Positions 6,744 through 13,657 of a stretch of 14,916 nucleotides of DNA are shown piece by piece (position 1 is the first letter of the stretch; every line of letters starts with the position of its first letter). The DNA comes from an uncultured Actinomyces sp. GTDB taxonomy: Bacteria > Actinomycetota > Actinomycetes > Actinomycetales > Actinomycetaceae. The notes below the pieces were generated by a model, which was given only the letters and a program-made list of their open reading frames with translations, was not told where the DNA came from and ran no database searches. The stretch spans positions 1 through 14,916 of the forward strand of contig CALBAF010000497.1 in the NCBI GenBank assembly GCA_937926415.1, read 5' to 3'. The position numbers and the translations under genes are program-made.

Positions 6744-8336
6744 TCAGGCCCCGATCTTCAGGGGCACGAGGCCGGTCGGAATTTCGGTAGCCACGGCCCC
6801 GTAGCGGTACACGCTGAACTGCTTGGAGAGGTTGACAATGTTCTCATCCTGGAGCTGGACCAGCGGGGTCTCGTAGGTGCGGATCGCCTCGGAGTTGTAG
6901 AAAGCTCCAACGATGCCAGCGCCGAGCTCGCCAGCGGTCGCGCGCAGGTTGCAGGTCACTGGAACGTCGAGAATGACGCCGGTCAGGGCCTTGGCGTTCG
7001 TGGTGCCAATCGTGTTGGTGGGGTTCTCGGTGGCTCGCATGAGCGGGCGTCCGTCCGTGCCGGTCAGGCCAGAAAGCGCCTTGAAGGTCGCCAGATCGAC
7101 AACCAGGCCGTCCAGGGTCAGGGCCTGGTCGGCGAATCGCGCGGCGGCGTCGATGAAGATACCGGAGATGTCCGACCAGGTGAGGGCGGTCGCGGCCTTG
7201 GAGACGGCGAGCTTGGATGCGTCCTGCGCCTTGACGGCGGTGGCGAACTGCGTGGCGAAGTACGCCGCCGAGGCCTGGCCAGCGGCGATAGCCATGCCGC
7301 GCAGGGACGTGTCCAGGAGATTGACGCGGGTACGCTCAATCGCCTGGCGAGAAAGCTCGGTGTAACCGCCGAAGGTCTTGATCGGCGCGCTGCGCTTCTT
7401 CGTGGTGATCTTACCCATCTGGAGATCAGCACCTTCGGCGGTCTGTGCGTTCACGGTCAGGGTGTTGGTCGCGAGCTCGGTAAAGTCGAGCTCCATCCCA
7501 TCGGCGGGGAGAGCGCCGCGCGAGAAAAGCCCGGCCAGGACGTTGGGCTTATCGACGATGCGCGTCAGATCCTTGATCCATTCGGGGACAACCATGGTTG
7601 CATCCGCACTGGAGGGAGTGCCGTTGAAGGCGCGGGTCTGGATCGCGGCGATCTCGGCGCGGTATGCCTCGTCGTTGATGAGGGCCTTAATGGCTTCGCC
7701 GGGGGTGCGCTTGTCGGCGGCGGGCGTGGTGCCGCGCTCGGCGGCGGCGAGGGTCGCGCGCTGCTCCATGGCGGTGATGTCGGCGCGCAGGTCGTCCAGG
7801 TCGGAGGCGAGCGCGTAGGCGGGTGCGTCGGTCATGGGGGTTGTCCTTTCGGTGGGTGTGGTGGGTTGTTCGCGTACTTCGGTCACGGTCGCGCCGTCGT
7901 ATGCGGGGAATGGAACGAGGGAGACTTCTCGGAGGTCCAGGCTGGTAATGGTCGTGTGAGTTCCGTCGTCGGCTTCGGCGCGTTCGTAGGTGAGCGGAAT
8001 AAAGCCGATGGAGAGGCGGTCAATGACGCCGTCCTTGACTAGCTGGTAGGCGTCGCGGGCGGTCTGCGTGTCCGAGAATCGGGCTTCGATCTCGATACCG
8101 TCGGCGGTCTCGGTCGCCGAGGTAATCAGGCCAATGGGTTCGTCATGTCGCCACACGAGTTTGAGGCTGGTCGCGTCGTCGGTTCGGTCGGCGAGAGCGC
8201 CGGGCGCGATACTCTCGAAGTAGCCGGGGGCGAGCTCAATTTCGACGCCGTAGGGGACGGCCAGGCCGCGCACGGTGCGCGGCTCGGCGTCGGCGTCGGC
8301 TCGGATGGTGAAGCGGCGGGTCTGGAGGTCATTCAT
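6744..8336 (-). CDS. Prohead protease and major capsid protein fusion
   Basis: 530-residue polyprotein. Residues 1-155 are an HK97-type (S78) prohead serine protease, with the likely catalytic His64 in WRHDEPIG, Ser109 in DRLSIGF, and an LREVSLVPFPAYDG motif at 135-148. A Pro/Thr linker (158-167) leads to Met168, then a helical delta/scaffold-like region (about 170-240), and an HK97-fold capsid body whose C-terminus runs to LVPLKIGA. The ATG at 8336 overlaps the portal stop by 8 nt and has AAGGA 8 nt upstream; the 19 further codons upstream are portal shadow. The protease matures the prohead by removing the delta region. Fusion of the two is known in several phages. An internal start (see the next entry) could supply extra free capsid protein. 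Confidence 0.92.
   Translation of the reverse strand: MNDLQTRRFTIRADADAEPRTVRGLAVPYGVEIELAPGYFESIAPGALADRTDDATSLKLVWRHDEPIGLITSATETADGIEIEARFSDTQTARDAYQLVKDGVIDRLSIGFIPLTYERAEADDGTHTTITSLDLREVSLVPFPAYDGATVTEVREQPTTPTERTTPMTDAPAYALASDLDDLRADITAMEQRATLAAAERGTTPAADKRTPGEAIKALINDEAYRAEIAAIQTRAFNGTPSSADATMVVPEWIKDLTRIVDKPNVLAGLFSRGALPADGMELDFTELATNTLTVNAQTAEGADLQMGKITTKKRSAPIKTFGGYTELSRQAIERTRVNLLDTSLRGMAIAAGQASAAYFATQFATAVKAQDASKLAVSKAATALTWSDISGIFIDAAARFADQALTLDGLVVDLATFKALSGLTGTDGRPLMRATENPTNTIGTTNAKALTGVILDVPVTCNLRATAGELGAGIVGAFYNSEAIRTYETPLVQLQDENIVNLSKQFSVYRYGAVATEIPTGLVPLKIGA
7833..7850 (-). promoter_or_regulatory. Internal ribosome binding site and start for free capsid protein
   Basis: Inside the protease-capsid gene, the minus strand carries GAAAGGACAACCCCC followed by an in-frame ATG at 7835 (Met168 of the fusion). 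The AAAGGA core and 8-nt spacing are the same as at the true starts at 489, 5152 and 8336. It sits exactly at the junction between the protease linker and the scaffold/capsid part. A 363-residue capsid protein without protease would result (7835-6744). This is inferred from sequence and not demonstrated. Confidence 0.65.
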
Positions 8337-9444
8337 GCGGGGTGTCCTTGTCGGTTGCGGCGTCGTCGGTGATCCCTTCGATGCGGCGCGCATACTCGGG
8401 GGTGTAAATGCCGGCGTCGATAGCGGTCTTGTGGGTGGCCATGCGGGCGGCGGGTGTCGCGCGCAGGATCGCGTCCAGGTTGAAGCGAACGGTCGTGCCG
8501 CGCGGGACGATTGCGGTTAGGGCGTCTTCGATCTCTCGGAGGTAGGCCATGAGGGTCCACCGTATGAAGTCTGTCGCGGCGTCGTTAATGTTCTGGTAGG
8601 TCAGACTTGATCCGTTCACGGCGGCTAGGAGCATGTGCGCGGGGATGCCGAACATACGGCCCACGGCGAGGACGTCGAAGGCGCGGGACTCCAAGAACTG
8701 AATCTCGGAGGGCGTGAGATGAAGCGGGGAGTACTTCAAGCCAGCGCCGATGACGGCCACGCCGCCGCTCTGGGAGTTGGATTCGTTCCAGGCGCGCTTA
8801 GCGTCGGCGGCTTGGGCGGCGGTGATCGGCTGCTCAGTGGATAGGACGCCGGTGGGCACGCCGCCGCCGTGGGTCCAGTTCGCGGCGTAGGATGCCATTT
8901 CGGTTGCGCCCTGGAGGGATCGCGCGCACGCCTGGATCGGGCCGAGGCCAGCGGCTTCGCCGGGGATGTAGGTCAGTCGCAGGTGTCGAATCTGATCGGG
9001 TTTCCAGGTGCGCGATCGCCATTGCACGGTGCGTTCGCCCGTGTTGTTGTCCAGGATTGGAAGGCACTGGGTGGGGTCCAGGACGCGCAGGGAGTTTGCG
9101 CGCCCGTCGCCGGTACGGCCAATGAGCCAATAGGCGTTTCCTCGGAGGGCGAGGCTGGCGATTGTCTCGGCAATGAGCGCCGTAGGGGTCAGATCGGGGC
9201 CGGGCGTCGCGACGACGGTGGGCATGTCGCGGCCTTCGAGCTGTGAGCCGTCTCGCCAGGCATCGAGCGAGATTTGCTTGCCAGCGGCCTGGAGGACACT
9301 CACGGCGCGATAGACCGAGTCCAGGGCGAGAGCGCCGCGTTCGGTGATGAGCGCCGCTTCCCGTGCGGGCGGCGTGATGCCCGCTGGGATCGGCGCGCCG
9401 GTCTCGGCGCGGTGGAAGCCGAATAGGGATGCGAGGGAGGCCAT
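8329..9444 (-). CDS. Portal protein
   Basis: 371-residue HK97-family portal, the dodecameric ring at the capsid vertex through which DNA is packaged. Family landmarks are an early SVYRAVSVLQAAG helix (about residues 43-55), LALRGNAYWLIGR (98-110), a VLDPTQCLPI strand, the IRHLRLTYIPGEAAGLGPIQACARSL stretch around 150-176, and a C-terminal FDVLAVGRMFGIPAHMLL motif. The length is slightly short for the family but complete. The ATG at 9444 is chosen from the MASLASLFGF opening typical of portals. Unlike nearly all other genes here, it has no Shine-Dalgarno, and the upstream 38 nt contain an inverted repeat. Confidence 0.9.
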   Translation of the reverse strand: MASLASLFGFHRAETGAPIPAGITPPAREAALITERGALALDSVYRAVSVLQAAGKQISLDAWRDGSQLEGRDMPTVVATPGPDLTPTALIAETIASLALRGNAYWLIGRTGDGRANSLRVLDPTQCLPILDNNTGERTVQWRSRTWKPDQIRHLRLTYIPGEAAGLGPIQACARSLQGATEMASYAANWTHGGGVPTGVLSTEQPITAAQAADAKRAWNESNSQSGGVAVIGAGLKYSPLHLTPSEIQFLESRAFDVLAVGRMFGIPAHMLLAAVNGSSLTYQNINDAATDFIRWTLMAYLREIEDALTAIVPRGTTVRFNLDAILRATPAARMATHKTAIDAGIYTPEYARRIEGITDDAATDKDTPHE

Positions 9445-9482
9445 GGCTGAGAGTATGCGGGGTACCCGATTCGCATCCCGGC
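9445..9482. other. Short intergenic segment with inverted repeat upstream of portal
   Basis: Contains arms ATGCG (9455-9459) and CGCAT (9472-9476) enclosing the palindrome GGGTACCC (9460-9467). It lies between the stop of the small Cys/His gene and the portal start. No purine-rich ribosome site is visible here. It might modulate portal translation or be incidental. Confidence 0.35.
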
Positions 9483-9668
9483 TTATACGTGTCGCCAGCG
9501 GTAGGTGCTGAGAGCGCGGCGGGCGTGCCGGTCGCCTGGGTGCGCGTACCGCTCATGCTCGGAGACCTGGGTCAGGGCGCGCTCATGCGAGGCGGCGGGG
9601 AGGCCCCTCCAACCGCATTCACACATGGGTAGGAATGTGCAAGCCGAGGCGTCAACGTGTATCCGCAT
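9483..9668 (-). CDS. Small Cys/His-rich protein between terminase and portal
   Basis: 61-residue protein with a probable small zinc site: Cys16 and Cys18 in MCECGWRG, and His38 and His43 in SEHERYAH (Cys10 and His28 are also possible ligands). The tail is basic (RHARRALSTYRWRHV). The ATG at 9668 has GGGAG 8 nt upstream, directly after the terminase stop at 9688-9690; the longer frame to 9821 is terminase shadow. Small CxC-type proteins at this position are common in actinophages, and their function is not known to me. A packaging accessory role is only a guess from context. Confidence 0.65.
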   Translation of the reverse strand: MRIHVDASACTFLPMCECGWRGLPAASHERALTQVSEHERYAHPGDRHARRALSTYRWRHV

Positions 9669-9687
9669 GATGTGGCTCCCTGGATGG

Positions 9688-11088
9688 TCAGTAGATTTGG
9701 ATGCCGGGCCGTGGCTGGCACGCTGCCCATACGGCGACGGCCCCGGCGCGTAGGGCGTCGATGGGTCGCGGCGATTTGGCGACGTCGAAGGCGGTGACGC
9801 CGGATAGCTGGCGAAGGACAACGGCCCCGGTGGCTTTGATGAGCTCTTGGTTGCCGTCGTGCGTGAGGCGCTTCGCGTTCACTCGATCTAGGAATAGCTG
9901 GCACGCAGAGGCATATTCGCGGGTGGCCAGTGTCGTGATCGGCGTCCCCTCGGCTTCGAGATCGGCGGCGAGCGTGCGCGTGGGGCCCGCTGGATCGCAT
10001 CCGATCCACGCATACCCAGCGGCCTGGAGGCCATGAAGCGCGGGGCGTACCCAGTCGATGCCCGGCCCTGATGCCACTGTCGCTAGGCAGGGGTCGCCGT
10101 CGTCGTCGAGCCAGGCGGCGGCGATTGTCGCGGCGGATCGGTCGGCGGCGAGATCGACGGCCAGGCAGACGCGCGAGGGATCGGGGGCGGTCAGGTCCAG
10201 GTCCATGAGCGAGCCAAACAGGTGGATATCGACGGCGGTTTCCTCGGCGGCGGTCTCAAGGTTCAGGATCGAGCGACGCCATGAGGCGAGGTTGTCGGAT
10301 CGTAGCGCCCTGATCTTGTCGGCGGTCTGCGTGTGGCCTAGCGCCGGGTGGAAGGAGAGGGTTTCGTCGCTGTATGGATCGCGCTCGGCGGCTTCTTCAT
10401 CCGCTGACCACTCGAAGAAACACATACGGCTATGTGGGTCTTCCACTGACTTCCTGCCCTGGCGGATCAGCTCATTGAGATACGCCGATTTGTCCGTGCC
10501 CTTGGTGGAGACGATCCAAAGCTGCGAGTCCTTGATAGTGAGCTGGGTAGGGTTGATCGCCGTCTCCAGGGCAAGGCCTGCTTCGGCATCGAAAGCCCAA
10601 GCCTCATCAACGGTGACCAAATGCAACGAATCACCATGGATTGACTTCGGCGTCGGCGCAAACGGCGAGATAAACGAGCCGCGCTTCAAGTACTCGGTCC
10701 GCTCGGAGCCCTGCGACGCATACACCCTGAAATATCCGGGCTTTTTTTCTGCGTTGAGCGCGGTGTTGATCTGTTTCCACCGTTTGCGAGCGTCTTTGCC
10801 GGTCTGCGCTGTCATGAGAATTTCGTGCCGGTTGTAGGCCATCATGCGATCCACCATGACGGCGCGCAGGAGGAAACTCTTACCGGCTTGGCGTGGGACG
10901 GTGACGACGACGACGGGATACCTCCAGGCCCCCGGCGTCTCTGGATCGAGCTCTAGGGCGACGTCGGCGACCTGGCGTTGCCAAGGCATGAGCGAGCCGC
11001 CGAGGAATGCGGCGGTCGCGGCGATCCGAGCGCCGAACGTGGGGTTAGCCGGGTTGCGGCGGGTCGCATACTTCGGGGCGGCGCTCAT
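9688..11088 (-). CDS. Terminase large subunit
   Basis: 466-residue DNA-packaging motor and nuclease. The ATPase part shows Walker A VPRQAGKS (residues 64-71), Walker B LVTVDE (157-162) and the coupling motif IVSTKG (192-197). The RNase H-like nuclease part shows LAVDLAADRS (Asp312) and GCDPAG (Asp365), and a C-terminal PIDALRAGAVAVW segment with a further acidic residue. The ATG at 11088 overlaps the small-subunit stop as ATGA. It would take the unit genome from the small subunit/DNA complex and drive it into the portal at the prohead vertex. Length and motifs are complete. Confidence 0.95.
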   Translation of the reverse strand: MSAAPKYATRRNPANPTFGARIAATAAFLGGSLMPWQRQVADVALELDPETPGAWRYPVVVVTVPRQAGKSFLLRAVMVDRMMAYNRHEILMTAQTGKDARKRWKQINTALNAEKKPGYFRVYASQGSERTEYLKRGSFISPFAPTPKSIHGDSLHLVTVDEAWAFDAEAGLALETAINPTQLTIKDSQLWIVSTKGTDKSAYLNELIRQGRKSVEDPHSRMCFFEWSADEEAAERDPYSDETLSFHPALGHTQTADKIRALRSDNLASWRRSILNLETAAEETAVDIHLFGSLMDLDLTAPDPSRVCLAVDLAADRSAATIAAAWLDDDGDPCLATVASGPGIDWVRPALHGLQAAGYAWIGCDPAGPTRTLAADLEAEGTPITTLATREYASACQLFLDRVNAKRLTHDGNQELIKATGAVVLRQLSGVTAFDVAKSPRPIDALRAGAVAVWAACQPRPGIQIY

Positions 11089-11417
11089 GATGCGGTCAGG
11101 GCGTCGCGGGTGAGCTCGGCTAGGGCCGCGTCGAAGGCGTCCAGTTCGCGGTCGGTGCCCTCGGCGGGGCGAGGAAGACTATCGAGCGATTCCAGGACGT
11201 TTTTCAGGACGTTGGAGGTCGCGACGCTCGGTGCGCCTCCGTTCAGGCTTCGATCAAGGGCGGCGGCGGCTTTGGTGAGCGCGGCGCGCTTCGCCTTCTC
11301 GATTGGGCCGAGGACGCCCTTGGCGTCTAGGTCATCGAAGGCTTCGCGCACGGCGTCTTCGATCTCCCCCGTTGGGGGCGGTTCCACTTGGAACAGTTCG
11401 TTGGTCATTTCGCGCAT
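11085..11417 (-). CDS. Terminase small subunit
   Basis: 110-residue helical protein directly upstream of the large terminase, with which it overlaps by ATGA. The sequence has acidic and basic helices (EIEDAVREAFDDLDAKG, IEKAKRAALTKAAAALDRSLNGG) and resembles small P27-like or related terminase subunits in size and composition. No clear DNA-binding motif is certain by eye. The ATG at 11417 has GGAAA about 9 nt upstream; a second ATG three codons later lacks a better site. The gene follows the 98-bp non-coding segment and would recognise the packaging site there (inference). Confidence 0.75.
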   Translation of the reverse strand: MREMTNELFQVEPPPTGEIEDAVREAFDDLDAKGVLGPIEKAKRAALTKAAAALDRSLNGGAPSVATSNVLKNVLESLDSLPRPAEGTDRELDAFDAALAELTRDALTAS

Positions 11418-11516
11418 GATTCGTGTTTCCGGTCTGGGTTTGGGCCGTTTCGGGCCGGTTTATCTGGGCGTCGGGGGGATAAGGAAGTTGGGGGCGGGGA
11501 CTGCCTGGCGGTGTGT
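11418..11516. other. Non-coding gap between HNH gene and small terminase, candidate cos/pac site
   Basis: Within the long minus-strand operon this is the only non-coding segment of this size. It holds G-runs (GGGGGG at 11473, GGGGG and GGGG near 11491-11500) and a direct repeat on the minus strand of type GGCCC-GAAAC / GGCCC-AAAC around 11440-11455. HNH endonucleases next to terminase genes are linked to cos-type packaging in HK97-like phages, which makes this the best place for a packaging site. No convincing sigma-70 promoter is visible. Confidence 0.4.
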
Positions 11517-11828
11517 CTAAGAACACGGGTTAGCCGGTGCGGTCAGGCCTGGCCATGAGCCAGAGCCAGACCAGGACCGGGGCGGCTGGAAGTCGGAGGC
11601 GGGGCGGGCTTGCCTGCTTGTGTTGCAGTGGTGGTGAGCTGGTCGCAGGTTGGTGATGTCGTCCGTCCCTCCCTTCGAGCGGGGCACAACGTGATCGACT
11701 GTCAGGCCGAGGGGCGAGCGACGGGACGCGGCCAGGTCGATGGGCTTACCGCACAGCCAACAGGTGGAGCCGTACCGGCCAAGCACCTGGTTAGCGAGGC
11801 GGCGGACCTTGGAGCCGTCCCAGCTCAT
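11517..11828 (-). CDS. HNH endonuclease
   Basis: 103-residue HNH nuclease. A CxxC pair (Cys23, Cys26 in CWLCGK) precedes the HNH core: TVDHVVPRSKGG (Asp45-His46), the Asn in DITNL (Asn60), and HHHCNTSR (His65-67, Cys68). The Cys residues bind structural zinc and the Asp-His and downstream His bind the catalytic metal. In HK97-type phages such proteins act with the terminase in cos cleavage; this neighbourhood supports that role over that of a homing endonuclease. The last 25 residues are Pro/Ser/Trp-rich and of no clear function. The ATG overlaps the upstream stop as ATGA. Confidence 0.9.
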   Translation of the reverse strand: MSWDGSKVRRLANQVLGRYGSTCWLCGKPIDLAASRRSPLGLTVDHVVPRSKGGTDDITNLRPAHHHCNTSRQARPASDFQPPRSWSGSGSWPGLTAPANPCS

Positions 11829-12070
11829 CGGCGCGGCCCGTAGACAGTGGGGGGCGGGGGCGGGGGCGGATAGCTGGCGGCGATCTCATCCCTCATCTGG
11901 CGGGCGAGGGCTGCGATCTGGAGGGCCATACCTGCGAGCCGGAACTGAGCTGAGCTCATCGAGTAGGGCGAGGCCCCGTTCAGGGCTTCGTGTGCGCGCA
12001 TGGCGGCGGCTTCAATGTCGGTCGCAATGTCGGCGACGACGGCGCGAGAGTCAGGCAGCGGCATGGTCAT
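11825..12070 (-). CDS. Small hypothetical protein with poly-proline tail
   Basis: 81-residue protein of unknown function. Most of it is predicted helix (VVADIATDIEAAAMRAHEAL; AQFRLAGMALQIAALARQMRDEIA) followed by seven consecutive prolines and TVYGPRR. The ATG at 12070 lies inside the end of the replication-type gene (20-nt overlap) with AAGGAA about 7 nt upstream. The stop overlaps the HNH start. Poly-proline usually stalls ribosomes unless EF-P helps, and here it lies just before the stop codon. No family recognised. Confidence 0.65.
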   Translation of the reverse strand: MTMPLPDSRAVVADIATDIEAAAMRAHEALNGASPYSMSSAQFRLAGMALQIAALARQMRDEIAASYPPPPPPPTVYGPRR

Positions 12071-13076
12071 TGAACAGTTCCTTAGCTTTGGGGTCAGTAA
12101 TCATGAGGCGCGCCCACGAACGGTAATGGGCATCGGGGTAGGTGGATCGCATGTAGGCAACGAAAGCGGGTGGCCACGTGAATTCGGGTTCTTGGTTCTC
12201 GGCTTCTTCCTGCTCTTTGCGCCGCCGCTCGGCGGCGGCTCTCTCGGCGTCGGCGACCTGCTGCTGTCGCATGATTGCTTCATACCTGCAACGGTTGCAA
12301 CGGTCTGATACGGGTTCACCGTGCTTGCACTCGGTGGCAAGGTAGGTCATGTACGTGGGTCGGTACTTCGGCATAGTGTCTTCTTCCTTTCGGGGCGGAA
12401 CATTCTTCTTTCGGGACGAACGAGGGGACGCCGTAGCGGCCCCCTCATCCCGTAGGGAAGGATGGGGCGTACTCATGTCCACATGGGCGTCGAGGGGCTT
12501 CGGGCGGGCCGTGTTTCGGCGAAGGCGGTAGAGCTGGATGCGTGCGCGGGTCGCCGCGTTGCGGGCGCGGTCTTCGGCGTCGGAGGCGCGGCGGAAGGCC
12601 AGCGTCCAGTCCACGAGGACGCGCTTCATCACCTTGATGACGCCCACGGTCGGCGCTCCCATCCTGATGCCGCCCCGGTGCCATTCGATCACGCCAGCGT
12701 CTTCGAGCCATTGGAGGCAGCGGGACGTGTGGCGAAGGGAGTACCCGGCGCGCTTGGCGAGCTGGCGGGCCGTGGTTTGCACGGTCGCCGAGAGGTCGGC
12801 GCGCGTGTCGTGAGCAAGTAGGGCGAGGGTATCCAGGATCGCCCGCGAGGCCGCGAATTCACGTCCCCTAAGCGGTCCCCATCCGATCCGAGACAGAGCG
12901 GCCAGGATGGAGGTAAATCTCATCCCGGCATTGAGGACGCCGCGCGCCCTCGGCGCTGGCACGGTCGCCGGTTGGGCGGCGGCATCCTCGGCACGGGGGC
13001 CGCTGATCGCGGCGCGGGCGGCGGCGATAAAGTCGGCGCGGTCCTGATCGGTCCAGGCAACGGCGGCGGCGGTCAT
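12051..13076 (-). CDS. Winged-helix replication-type protein with C-terminal zinc-ribbon module
   Basis: 341-residue protein, the only candidate replication protein in the window. Residues about 76-150 look like a winged helix: an AILDTLALLAHD helix, TTARQLAKRAGYSLRHTSRCLQWLEDAGVIEW as helix-turn-helix (98-132), then wing strands. Such domains occur in phage and plasmid replication initiators and in transcription factors, so the role is inferred. A basic, low-complexity linker (190-234) leads to a second module, residues 235-341, with a possible zinc site (Cys250, His252, Cys260, Cys263 in CKHGEPVSDRCNRC), then a charged coiled-coil (ADAERAAAERRRKEQEEAE). Met235 (12374) has its own ribosome site. 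The ATG at 13076 overlaps the preceding stop as ATGA with AAGG upstream. The two modules may also be made separately. Confidence 0.7.
   Translation of the reverse strand: MTAAAVAWTDQDRADFIAAARAAISGPRAEDAAAQPATVPAPRARGVLNAGMRFTSILAALSRIGWGPLRGREFAASRAILDTLALLAHDTRADLSATVQTTARQLAKRAGYSLRHTSRCLQWLEDAGVIEWHRGGIRMGAPTVGVIKVMKRVLVDWTLAFRRASDAEDRARNAATRARIQLYRLRRNTARPKPLDAHVDMSTPHPSLRDEGAATASPRSSRKKNVPPRKEEDTMPKYRPTYMTYLATECKHGEPVSDRCNRCRYEAIMRQQQVADAERAAAERRRKEQEEAENQEPEFTWPPAFVAYMRSTYPDAHYRSWARLMITDPKAKELFNDHAAA
12372..12390 (-). promoter_or_regulatory. Internal ribosome site for the zinc-ribbon module
   Basis: Minus strand GAAAGGAAGAAGACACT precedes an in-frame ATG at 12374, codon 235 of the long gene. 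The product would be 107 residues (12374-12051) carrying the CxH...CxxC site and coiled-coil. The site comes right after a low-complexity linker and a strong hairpin, which suggests two once-separate genes joined in frame or a deliberate second product. Confidence 0.5.
12381..12464. repeat. Direct repeats and nested hairpins in the replication gene linker
   Basis: Two direct repeats, TTCTTCCTTTCGGG (12381-12394) and TTCTTCTTTCGGG (12403-12415). The second runs into a nested hairpin: CGGGA (12412-12416) with TCCCG (12448-12452), GAGGGG (12422-12427) with CCCCTC (12441-12446), and GCCG (12430-12433) with CGGC (12437-12440), leaving a 3-nt loop. A competing arm pair CATCC/GGATG lies at 12446-12450 and 12460-12464. 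There is no U-run after the hairpin, so it is not a standard terminator. It could be an mRNA element controlling the internal start, or part of an origin. Confidence 0.55.
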
Positions 13077-13276
13077 TGCTGGCCTTCGATCATGTAACGA
13101 ACCGCAACGGTCACATAGCAATGCACGAGCTTTGCCTTGGTCGCGCGGTCCTTGGGGCGTAGGCGCTTCGCGCCGGGGACGCCAGTGTTGGCGGCATCCT
13201 CGGCGAGCTGGAGGCTAACCGCTTGGGCTTTGCGCAGGAGCGGGCGGACAATAGCGGCGTCGGAGCTGGTAATCAT
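13073..13276 (-). CDS. Small hypothetical early protein
   Basis: 67-residue protein of unknown function. It is mostly helical, with a basic centre (GAKRLRPKDRATKAK) and a final hydrophobic helix (LVHCYVTVAVRYMIEG). Both ends are ATGA overlaps: its start with the gene before it and its stop with the replication-type gene. This supports tight co-translation. The basic patch suggests nucleic-acid contact but no motif is recognised. Confidence 0.65.
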   Translation of the reverse strand: MITSSDAAIVRPLLRKAQAVSLQLAEDAANTGVPGAKRLRPKDRATKAKLVHCYVTVAVRYMIEGQQ

Positions 13277-13464
13277 GCCTGTTCCACCTCATCGGCGAGA
13301 CGGCGAAGGGCGGCAGCGACGCCGGGGCGCGAGATGTCGGCGCGGGCGTGCATCTCTACTTCGCCGTCGCGGCGAATGAAGACCATGGCGAGCATTTCGG
13401 CGGCGGTCTGATCGAGTTCTGCCATGAGGGCCGGGGAGATGTTGTCTGCGAGTCGGTTACTCAT
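13273..13464 (-). CDS. Small hypothetical early protein
   Basis: 63-residue protein of unknown function. It has a predicted helix (ALMAELDQTAAEMLAMVF), a beta-hairpin (RRDGEVEMHARAD) and a final helix (GVAAALRRLADEVEQA). The start at 13464 is chosen because GGAG lies about 9 nt upstream. The earlier ATG at 13473 has no space for a ribosome site. It overlaps the membrane protein gene by 8 nt and the next gene by ATGA. Confidence 0.65.
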   Translation of the reverse strand: MSNRLADNISPALMAELDQTAAEMLAMVFIRRDGEVEMHARADISRPGVAAALRRLADEVEQA

Positions 13465-13657
13465 TGGAGGCATCTCCGATCTCGTTCACGTCGCGGCGGT
13501 GCGACCAGATGCCAGCGGCAATGAAGGTCACGGCCATGAGCGGGACCGTGATAGGCCACGGGATGTAGAACGCGAACATGGCGGCGATAGTCGCGCCATA
13601 GGATGCCAGCGCCACGAGGGCGGCGAGGAACTGGGTCCAGTCGATCCGGTAACTCAT
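13457..13657 (-). CDS. Small membrane protein with two transmembrane segments
   Basis: 66-residue protein with two hydrophobic helices, about residues 9-31 (ending FAFYI) and 34-52 (VPLMAVTFIAAGIW), joined by a PWP turn. The short N-terminus is MSYRIDW and the C-terminus is charged (HRRDVNEIGD). The ATG at 13657 has GGAGG 7 nt upstream and overlaps the preceding stop as ATGA. Two-helix proteins of this size include class II holins and superinfection-exclusion factors. Its place in the early cluster, far from the endolysin, does not settle which. Confidence 0.65.
   Translation of the reverse strand: MSYRIDWTQFLAALVALASYGATIAAMFAFYIPWPITVPLMAVTFIAAGIWSHRRDVNEIGDASNE

Noticed and set aside
6681..8042. 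453-codon open frame on the plus strand
   Set aside because: Gly/Val/Arg-rich antisense shadow of the capsid-protease gene, which has clear motifs.
11332..11526. 64-codon minus-strand frame starting MFLDTPPGSPRP
   Set aside because: Overlaps the small terminase in another frame, proline/arginine-rich, with no ribosome site; best seen as chance reading across the gap.
12412..12452. Rho-independent terminator
   Set aside because: The hairpin is strong but no T-run follows on either strand, and it lies inside an open coding frame.
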